From Agrostemma githago (taxonomy: Eukaryota; Streptophyta; Magnoliopsida; Caryophyllales; Caryophyllaceae), in assembly GCA_958450325.1 (NCBI GenBank), contig OY288257.1, forward strand, positions 13,659,873-13,723,872: a stretch of 64,000 nucleotides of DNA, in the 5' to 3' direction. Positions 56,906 to 64,000 of the stretch are shown one piece after another. A program made the position numbers and the translations under genes. The notes beneath the pieces were generated by a model. That model saw only the letters and a list, made by a program, of their open reading frames with translations, was not told the origin of the DNA and searched no databases. Numbering within the stretch: position 1 is the first letter of the stretch; each line of letters begins with the position of its first letter.

Positions 56906-57550
56906 GTGGTGATAACAGCAAGGAAGCTAAGGCCCTACTTCGACGTCCACCCAGTGACCGTCCTGACAGACCTGCCACTTGAAAAAGCATTGGAAAAATT
57001 TGAGAAGTCGGGGAGGATGCTAAAGTGGGCGGTAGAGTTGAGTGGACTAAGGATCGTCTATCAATCTCGAACGGCCATCAAGGCCCAGGCGTTGGCCGAT
57101 TTCTTAGCCTAATGCTCGCATTTAAAGGAAGACGACTCCCCAGCTAGTGTATGGGAGGTCTTCACTGACGGCTCGGGCACTAGCAACGGATTCCGCGCCG
57201 ACGTGGTTTTAACCAGCCCCGATGGGGAAGAATTCGAACATGCCCTACACTTCATCAATTTTCAGGCATCCGACAATGAAGCAGAATATGAAGTTGTAAT
57301 AGCTAGCATCGAGCTAGCCATACCCGTTGGGACAGGGAGAGTTGTCGTCTCCACCGACTCACAACTGGTAACAAACCAAATTAACGGAGAATACGAGACA
57401 AGAGAGACGTCAATGGCAATGTACCTAGGGAAGGTGAAGCAACTTTTGTCCCACCTCAAGTCCTGTGAGACAAAGCAGATCCCAAGGTCCCAAAATAACA
57501 GGGCCGACGCCTTATCTAAGCTGGCGAGCTCCAGCTTGCAAGATATTTGA
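56906..57550 (+). pseudogene. RNase H and archaeal-type RNase H of element C
   Basis: The end of the first RNase H domain (HPVTVLTDLPLEKALEKF, ALADFLA near 57090) is followed by a TAA (57110-57112), then the archaeal-type RNase H. Its four acids are visible: D at 57167, E at 57284, D at 57356 and D at 57506 (RADALSKLAS). The stop between the two domains lies in the connecting segment. Second-domain residues are conserved, so the break is probably later than the selection that kept them. Confidence 0.9.
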
Positions 57551-57652
57551 TGATCAGTTTGGGTGGATGTCAGAAGAGAGAAAAGTATCTCACTGGGGGC
57601 AGACGACGGCGACATTGTGCATAGCGTGGAAATCGACGGGGAAGACTAGGGA

Positions 57653-58880
57653 GTGCCCATCATAAAGTATACAATAAACAAAAAACTGCCAGAAGACCCC
57701 TACAAAGCAAAACGCATGCCAACAATGGCAGCTAGGTACATGCTTATAAAGGATCAACTATACTATAAGGGGACGTTAACACCGCTCTTAAGGTGCCTGA
57801 TGAGACCCAGAGAAGCTGTGGAGGTGTTGGACGACATCCACTCTGGAATGTGCGGCCATCACATAAGCGGGTGGAACCTGGCCCACAAGGAAGTGAGAGC
57901 CGGCTATTACTGGCGGACCATCCTGCAAGATGTTAGGGAACTGACCAAAAAGTGTCGCAACTGCCATATCCACTCACCAGCTCAGTTATCCATGCGCCCG
58001 CCAGGGAGCTACAACCAATCCTAAGCCCAATACCCTTCGCGCGATGGGGGATGGACATCTTGGGACCATTCACCACAACGTCCGGGGGCAGGAAGTTATT
58101 AACAGTGGCCGTTGACTACTTCTCCAAGTGGGTAGAGGCGGAAGCCGTCCCAATTATCACTGAGCTAGGTGTGAGGAAGGTGATCTGGCGTAACGTGACA
58201 ACTAGGTTCGGAGTGCCGAAAGTGTTGGTCTTTGACCACGGCCGCCAATTTGACAACCCTCCCATTAGAGAATAGTTAGGGGGCATGGGAATCGTCTGGC
58301 TTACTCTATCGTCTGCCACCCACAAACGAATAGCCAAGCTAGTCGGTCAACAAGCATATCCTCAATGGACTGAGAAAGATGGTAGAGGACCTCAAAGGAA
58401 GATGGACCGACGAACTTCCCAGCGTACTTTGGTCCCTAAGGACCACGCAGAAGGCAGCCACCGACCACTCACCATTCGACCTCGGCTTTGGAGCCCTGCT
58501 CCCAATAGAGGTGGGCATCCCGTCGGCCCGCAACAAATACTTCTAAGAAGACACAAACGAGGCGGTCGTGGCAGAGGCACTAGACTTAGTGGACGAAATC
58601 AGGGAGGAAGCACACGTCAATCTGGTGGCATACCAGCAACGCATGAGAAAAGCATATAACCAGTGGGTGAATCATAGGAAATTAAGTGAGGGACCTGGTC
58701 CTTAGGAAGGCAGCCTCCAACGGTAAGGGTAATGTGCATGGAAAGTTAAGCGCCAACTAGGAAGGCCCGTATGAGATTACCCAAGTCATGGGGACAGGTA
58801 CTTTCAGGCTGAAGGATGACGTAGGACAAGACTGGCCCTCCCATTGGAATGCAGATACCATCAGGAGATACTACGTGTAG
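57653..58880 (+). pseudogene. Integrase of element C, catalytic Glu disrupted
   Basis: The HHCC module (CGHH, then CRNCH) lies at 57850-57968. After a frame change near 57970 the core follows with Asp at 58054 (WGMDILG) and Asp at 58234 (FDHGRQF). At the position of the third acid, near 58338, a one-base loss and substitutions destroy the expected Glu codon. The remaining core and C-terminal part can be followed in shifted frames to RRYYV and a stop at 58880. Integration activity is excluded. Confidence 0.88.
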
Positions 58881-59115
58881 GGATATGCGAACATTTATTT
58901 TCTTTTGCTGGCAGGGAACGACCAAGCCTATCGACGACCCTGACCAAGAACAAAATTTCCAACTTTGAATACTAAGGGCTTATATTTTCTTTCTTCTTCT
59001 ACTTATCGTATGGTCTCTGCATTCCCAATCAACAAGCAGGGGGGCAATAAGAGGGGGAGCTCCTATTCGACCTAGCACAAAGAATGGACACCCCAACAAA
59101 ATGGGTCGATGACCC
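58881..59115 (+). other. 3' region of element C
   Basis: Noncoding; contains AAGCAGGGGGG and AAGAGGGGGAGC (59030-59065), either of which could be the polypurine tract. No TG start matching a known LTR end was found after them. Confidence 0.5.
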
Positions 59116-59440
59116 CCCCTATGCCAAAGCATGGGGCATAGGCCCTCCACAAGCCCGTCTGTAGGTTTTCACCACAGACGGCAAAGGCCAACAACTCCCC
59201 ATGCAAAAGCATAAGGGCATAGGCCCTCCTCAAGCCCGTCTATGGGTTTTCACCATAGACGGCGAAGGTCGACAGACCCCCATGCCAAAGAATGGGGGCA
59301 TAGGCCCTCCACAAGCCCGTCTGTAGGTTTTCACCACAGATGGCAAAGGTCGACAAAACCCCATGCCAAAGCATGGGGGCATAGGCCCTTCACGACCCAT
59401 CAATTGTAGGTTTTCACCAAAAATGATGAATATCAGCAGC
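59116..59440. repeat. Tandem repeat, four units of about 80 bp
   Basis: The unit contains ATGCCAAAGCATGGGGGCAT, then GGCCCTCCACAAGCCCGTCT, GTAGGTTTTCACCACAGACG and GCAAAGGTCGACA. Units begin near 59116, 59196, 59277 and 59359; a degenerate fifth starts near 59438. Long palindromic parts (CCGTCTGTAGG...CACAGACGG) give each unit a hairpin. It is in the 3' region of element C, where Tat elements often carry tandem repeats. Confidence 0.9.
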
Positions 59441-59963
59441 CCCATGCCAAATTCTGGGGGCACATTACCCCTCCTTCGAAAGTTAACACCAGAGGAAGGG
59501 AAGAAGGATAATGAGACTAAGAAAAGCCAAAATGCATAAGGATAAAAGTGGCTCAAGTGCAAAAACTTAGCATAAACAAAGCTAGAACCGAAGTGCATAA
59601 GATTAAAGGGTGCCTTAGACCCCGAATGATAAGTGTAGTTTGTAGTGCCTAATTTGTTGTGTTTTGGTCCCGTTTTCCTTGTGGAATCGCTCCTTGGGAG
59701 CGGTTTATGGGTTACTTATGCTTCTTCTAGTTCGTTTTAGGTTCCCGAAACCATTCATGAGGAATTGGAACGATTCTGACTCGTTTCATACACTTTTGGA
59801 GCCAACGAAGAGAAGGAACGATCACTCGATGACTTGGATTCGATCCCGAGACCTTGGGACCCGATCCCGAGCCCCTCAGACTCGATCCCGATCCCCGAGA
59901 ATCGATGAGAAGCCCATGAGAAGCAAGGAGGGACCTTAAAGATCATATTGGAGGCCTACAAGA

Positions 59964-60074
59964 CCCATCCCCGTCAGGAAGGACCTCATCCCGTCCGGGA
60001 TGAGGTGCACAAAAGCGAATGGGCCTGTTTTGGGTCCGTCCCGGTCGGGACCATCTCGTCCCGGTCGGGATGGG
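59964..60074. repeat. CCCGTCCGGG-type palindromes in the LTR of D
   Basis: A 22-bp inverted repeat with 10-bp perfect arms (59984-60005, core CATCCCGTCCGGGATG), then GTCCCGGTCGGGAC (60038-60051) and TCCCGGTCGGGA (60059-60070). The last copy ends 56 bp before the TATA box. Confidence 0.88.
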
Positions 60075-60125
60075 AGAGCTGCAGCCCGCATTTACTTCTT
60101 TTCTTCTCCTTTGTTCTTGTAACCC

Positions 60126-60133
60126 TATATATA
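60126..60133 (+). promoter_or_regulatory. LTR TATA box, element D
   Basis: TATATATA in the context ACCCTATATATACC, a strong plant-type TATA box inside the LTR. Confidence 0.72.
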
Positions 60134-61139
60134 CCTCCCCTCTTGTAATCTTATGGGGGGTTCTTCATTACCCACTAAACCCTAGACTACTTTAGCATAG
60201 ATTAGCCTAGATTAGTGTAGATTAGTCTTTAATTAGTCCTTAATCTAGTTACCTAATCTTGTATTAAGGGATCTCTTGAAGAATCCATCCAATCTTGACA
60301 ACATTGGTGGATGTTTTGGGTGTTCTTTATATACAAGTTCTCATCTTTTCATTCACTTGTTAGTTGGTATAATCTTCTCATCCTTTTACTCCTAATCTTT
60401 GTTTATGTTTTTCAAGTTTTCAACTTTATATCTAGTTTGTTGTTCTTGCTTGTTCTTTATATGAATGTTTTGATTCTTATGTTGGTTTCTCTTGTTCTTG
60501 TTAGTTTTCCTTTAGATATGTTTGAGTAAATTCTCTTGCTAGGGTTAGTAGGGGGATTGGTTGTTAATTAGGGATGATTAGGATGAGATGGGTGGTACTA
60601 GTTGTAGTTTTTGTTGTTTCCCATTTACCTTGCACTCCACATGTTTGATGAAATGCTTGTGAGATTAGAGACGATCAATCCTTGTTTTTCTTGCATCTTC
60701 TCTTATATGTGTGTGTTTGGTTGGTTGGTTTGGTTCCCTCATTAGTAGCGAGAGCATGGTGAGGATGACCCCTAGGCCGTTTAAGTAGCGAGCGCCCGAT
60801 CGGAACCTAGGCTACGAAAGCACGCTAGTAACCCCGTTTTTCCCCTTTTTGTCTCTTTTGCATCCATGAACCCGACCTAGCCCTAGTTTTCCTTCTTATT
60901 GTTATCTTTGCTTCCTTTAGTCGTTAGTTACTTGTTTTGTCTTCCTTTTCCGTGTTTTAGACCTAGTTTAGTCATTAGTCATCACCCTAGTTTAGCTTGT
61001 CTTGAACATAGTCCTAGACCATAGCACACCTAGGTCCGACACCCCGTCCCTGTGGATCGACCCGACTTACCCTAGCTACCCAGTTAGGAATAGTTGGTTT
61101 TATTTGTTTGGTAGGATTGACGGCAAAATCCTCCCATCA

Positions 61140-61467
61140 AATTGGTGCCGTTGCCGGGGATGGCGTAGTTTAGACTTTTGTGTGCTTAGTTTTAGACTTT
61201 GTTCTTGATCTTTGTGTTTTCTTCTCCTTGTGTATCTCCGTTCTACTTCTTGTGTGCTATTCTCTCCTCCTAGTGCCTCAAAATCACTGCTACTAACGTT
61301 TGCTCAAGTGCTTCTAGCTCATCCTAGGTATCAAAGCAATGTTATGGAAATGGCACGTCCTAGCTTCCATCAATCGTCACGGGACAACTATGGGGTAAAT
61401 GGCCAAGTCCCAAAATTTCACCAACCATATCAACCTCATCAACAATCTTACGAAAGCCCTCCATATG
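61140..61467 (+). mobile_element. Start of the internal region of element D
   Basis: Begins with the primer site TGGTGCCGTTGCCGGGGA (61143-61160), one base from the tRNA-Asp complement TGGCGCC..., and ends where element E is inserted. The continuation is beyond the right edge. Confidence 0.85.
61344..61467 (+). CDS. N-terminal fragment of element D Gag
   Basis: An ATG at 61344 opens a frame reading MEMARPSFHQSSRDNYG and a Gln/Pro-rich stretch, as at the start of Athila-type Gag. After 41 codons element E is inserted (61468), and the frame then runs into LTR sequence. An earlier in-frame ATG (61212) exists but lies close to the primer site. Assignment is by position and composition. Confidence 0.6.
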
Positions 61468-61773
61468 TGTTGTGTGCTAAATTTAGACCGTTTTTTCTCC
61501 CATTTAGACCCGTTTTTCTCTCGTTTTGCGAGTCTTGAGTGCAATTATCGCCATATTTTGCGTACTTCTCGCATTAGCGTCCCTCTTGTGCGTTTTACGT
61601 GTTTTTAGTAGTTTTTCTATCAATTTTGATAGGTTTTGCTACAAAAATCACGATTGAGCTTCCACGAGCACAAGAGAAGGGAAAACCGTCCAAAGAGCAA
61701 AGCACACAACTTAAAGTTTAGAGCCATCCGATCGCAACGAAGAATGAGACAAGACTCGAGGCCACGAAAAATG

Positions 61774-62024
61774 ACCGGGCGAAATTTCACCCGGTGAAAC
61801 ACCACCGGGCGAAATTTCACCCGACGGTAAAAGTGCCTTCCAAAGATTTTCCGAGCTTACCCACCGGGCGAAACTGACCGGGCGAAATTTCGCCCACCGG
61901 GTGAAATTTCGCCCGATGGGAAGAAGTGCCAAAAACGTCAAAAATGGAAGAAAATCTCACCGGGCGAAATTTTCACCCGATGGGAATTAACGTCAAGTCC
62001 GCAGGGCGAAGTTTCACCCCATGG
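61774..62024. repeat. GGCGAAATTTCGCC palindrome array in the LTR of E
   Basis: About seven copies of imperfect CGGGCGAAATTTCGCCCG, the same motif as 35148-35404. The array ends about 80 bp before the TATA box. Confidence 0.92.
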
Positions 62025-62104
62025 AGATGCAAAGTGAGATTGTCTCACTAATGGAGCATAAAGTTGGATTTGGGCTTTAGGTTAAAAACCCATTAGGAGA
62101 TTAC

Positions 62105-62112
62105 TATATATA
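62105..62112 (+). promoter_or_regulatory. LTR TATA box, element E
   Basis: TATATATA in ACTATATATATG, corresponding to 35058-35065 in the solo LTR. Confidence 0.72.
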
Positions 62113-63126
62113 TGTTACCCTAATTCATTGCCTAAACCACCTCTGCATTGTGCTAAGGAGGGAAGCCATTACACCACTCCACCATCCTATTACACCATCC
62201 ATTAGCAGTAGTAATCTAGAAAAATCCTCCAAAATTCTAGTAGTTTACATAGTAATTAGTAGTAGATCTACAAGTTTCCATCAACAATTATTTAGATTTC
62301 AAGGTTGTAAGAAGATTATTCAAGTTTTATTTGAAGATTTGTTGGGTTTATTGGAGGATTAGTGACAAGTTCTCCATTTTATTCATCAAAGATTCAATCT
62401 TTATCTATGATATCTTCTTATTTCTTATAGATCTACATAGTTGGTATAATTCTCTTCCACTCTCTAATCTCTAGTTTAGTTTTTGTGTTGTTTTCTCATC
62501 ATCATCTTGTTTAGATCTAATTAATATGCATGTTGTGATGATTTCCATAATGATGTGTGAGTAGATTTCTTGTTGGGGAGTTTAGGGATGAGGGCTTGGA
62601 TTATTTGAATGTATGGATGTTGGTGGGTTGCTTGCATGTTGGTTTATCTTATTTGTGGTGTCATGTCATAGTTGTTTTAGTCCGGCCAACTAGACCGACC
62701 TTGACTAATTTCTATCAATATGGGGAAACTCGAGGTAGAAATTACCATGACTAGGGACTTACCCTCATTCGCCGCGAAAGCGGGATTTTAGGTGAGTTTA
62801 TCAATATTGCGACAAAAACTCGATTCCAACCTTTTTAGACTCCAAGTACCCAATCCCGACTTCTCCCCAACGCCTTTTCCCTAGATTGACCACCCTTAGC
62901 CATTTCTCTAGATATTCCCTTAGTTTAAGACTCGACCCCTAGAAAAACCCCCCTCTAAGACATCGAACACGATACTTTAAGCTTCACAAACACACACCGT
63001 TCCCTGTGGACCGACCACGACTTACCACGATTACTCTAGTAGTTTTTGTGTTATTCCGAGTCTTACAAATATCGTTTTATCCCCCGTCCTTCGTTAACGA
63101 CCGATCCGATTGGGAGGCGATCAAAA

Positions 63127-63144
63127 TGGCGCCGTTGCCGGGGA
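63127..63144 (+). promoter_or_regulatory. Primer binding site of element E, tRNA-Asp
   Basis: TGGCGCCGTTGCCGGGGA starts 3 bp after the LTR and is a perfect complement of the plant tRNA-Asp 3' end, the usual primer of Athila elements. Confidence 0.92.
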
Positions 63145-63251
63145 ACGGCTAGTTGTTGTTGTGTTTTTAGTTGTTGTGTTTGATTCTTTTCCCTTCTCTC
63201 TTTTCCCTAGTGCCGCGAGGTGCTAGGAGTCTCACCGTTTAATTGAGTTTT

Positions 63252-64000
63252 ATGCCCAGGAACATGTCATCGCCCTTGTGGTTCGATCCGGAACCGGAAA
63301 AGACTTTTAGAGCATTGCGTTTTCGAGGAAATAACTCAACCACCATCATTCCACATCCTTCGTTATCACCTCCTAACCTTAATCCCATCCTATCACATTC
63401 ACCTTCTACACCTTCTACATCACATAACTCCACTCCAAACAATCCTTCCATACCATCCACTTCACAAAATTCACCACCACCACCACCATCGCCGAGAACA
63501 CCACCACTAATTCCAAACCCTCCAAATTCTCCAAACCCTCCAAATTCTCCAAATCCACCAAATTCAAATCCACCATCACCACCAATCCAACCAATGGCGA
63601 CTCTAGGTTCGCACTCTCAACTCACACATGAAGAAACACCTTCTCCCGTCGATTTCGGAGAGATACCCGAGAATTATGAATTGAAAGCTTCTTTGACCAA
63701 CGCGGTCCAACAAGATACATTTCACGGCTTTTCTCAAGAAGATGCTCAAGAGCACATCGCTTCATTCAAAGAAAAATTAGTAGGAGCCCGTCTCAATGGA
63801 TTAACTTCATGCCAATTGCATCGTTTATTATTTCCGAAGACCTTGAGAGATGGAGCTCGTAGATGGCTTCAAGGCCATCCCGCTAATACTTTCACAACAT
63901 GGGCTCAACTATCTAATGCCTTCTTGGAGAAATATTTTCCGCCGTCAAAGACTAACCAATATTGCATGGAGATACAAACATTCAAGCAAGATGAAATTGA
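63252..64000 (+). CDS. Gag of element E, N-terminal part, open to the right edge
   Basis: The ATG at 63252 is about 105 bp after the primer site; the frame is open for 249 codons to the window end. A Ser/Pro/Asn-rich N-terminal segment includes tandem PNPPNS repeats (63514-63564). A Retrotrans_gag domain follows from about residue 150, with GARRWLQGHPANTFTTW and AFLEKYFPPSKT, characteristic of Athila-type Gag. No stop or frameshift is seen, unlike the other elements here, so this is likely the youngest element in the window. Confidence 0.9.
   Translation, partial: MPRNMSSPLWFDPEPEKTFRALRFRGNNSTTIIPHPSLSPPNLNPILSHSPSTPSTSHNSTPNNPSIPSTSQNSPPPPPSPRTPPLIPNPPNSPNPPNSPNPPNSNPPSPPIQPMATLGSHSQLTHEETPSPVDFGEIPENYELKASLTNAVQQDTFHGFSQEDAQEHIASFKEKLVGARLNGLTSCQLHRLLFPKTLRDGARRWLQGHPANTFTTWAQLSNAFLEKYFPPSKTNQYCMEIQTFKQDEI

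Larger units (their letters stand above)
46282..59626 (+). mobile_element. Decayed Tat-lineage gypsy element C with two solo LTR insertions
   Basis: The internal region runs from a primer site at 46282 through gag, protease, RT, archaeal-type RNase H and integrase (ending 58880) to a tandem-repeat 3' region. Solo LTRs lie at 49684-52426 and 52983-56902. All genes have stops or frameshifts. The archaeal-type RNase H after the ordinary one is the Tat hallmark, but sequence and primer site differ from elements A and B, so this is another family. The 3' LTR is missing or cut by element D at 59627. Confidence 0.88.
59627..61139 (+). repeat. 5' LTR of element D (Athila-like)
   Basis: 1513 bp, TGATAAGTGTAG to CTCCCATCA, followed by a tRNA-Asp-type primer site. 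A palindrome array (59964-60074) lies upstream of a TATATATA box at 60126-60133. The 3' partner is outside the window. The start is inferred from the TG end and the change of sequence from element C; no duplication can be checked. Confidence 0.75.
61468..63123 (+). repeat. 5' LTR of element E (Athila-like)
   Basis: 1656 bp, TGTTGTGTGCTAAATT to GGGAGGCGATCA. It is homologous, in opposite orientation, to the solo LTR at 34015-35702. It contains a palindrome array (61774-62024) and TATATATA at 62105-62112. The five bases before it are ATATG; the matching duplication would lie beyond the window. Confidence 0.9.

Noticed and set aside
1..64000. tRNA and rRNA genes
   Set aside because: Only the 18-20 bp primer sites resemble tRNA ends; no cloverleaf or rRNA sequence was seen.

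Overview
The window is plant nuclear DNA, almost all of it nested transposable elements. The signs are Ty3/gypsy elements of the Tat/Ogre and Athila types, Ty1/copia elements, CACTA, Mutator-like, hAT, Harbinger and Stowaway elements, a Helitron end, GT-AG splice sites and TATA boxes of plant type. I see no intact ordinary host gene. The species cannot be named; a dicot with a repeat-rich genome fits. The only single-copy host homology I recognise is a short fragment of an actin-interacting protein 1 (AIP1) WD40 gene.

Layout. 1-6574 is the 3' part of a Tat/Ogre-like element (A): integrase, then an intron-containing gene on the opposite strand (1378-3217), a polypurine tract and a 2.7 kb LTR. 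6575-10470 is a very decayed copia element with one LTR. 10556-11108 is a minus-strand retroposon with a 13-bp target duplication. 11122-16234 is low-copy-looking DNA with the AIP1 fragment, a Helitron helicase remnant, a canonical Helitron 3' end and a Stowaway MITE.

16240-45797 is one copia element with TCGTC target duplications. It has been opened by a Harbinger MITE in its 5' LTR, a Mutator-like MITE, a hAT MITE, and a full-length 22 kb Tat/Ogre-like element (B, 22111-44162, duplication CATAG). B is itself opened by a CACTA element in its 5' LTR, by a minus-strand solo LTR of an Athila-like family inside its integrase, and by a solo LTR of its own superfamily inside its 3' LTR. Nearly every layer has a readable target-site duplication, so the order of insertion can be reconstructed.

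45803-59626 is another decayed gypsy element with an archaeal-type RNase H (C), opened by two related solo LTRs (49684-52426 and 52983-56902). 59627 to the right edge holds two nested Athila-like elements (D, and E inside D), both with tRNA-Asp-type primer sites.

Most interesting. (1) A and B both carry, convergent to pol, a spliced gene resembling the plant mobile domain/DUF7745 group, with its own TATA box and a phase-0 intron. The A copy is open over 524 codons. (2) Its intron shares a distinctive cassette of CACTCGATCGAGTG palindromes with two positions in the LTRs, one just upstream of the LTR TATA box. (3) Unrelated LTR families here each carry their own palindrome array upstream of TATA. 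(4) The solo LTR at 49684-52426 holds an array of about 13 short hairpins with a constant GTAACTG core and stems that differ from unit to unit yet stay self-complementary.
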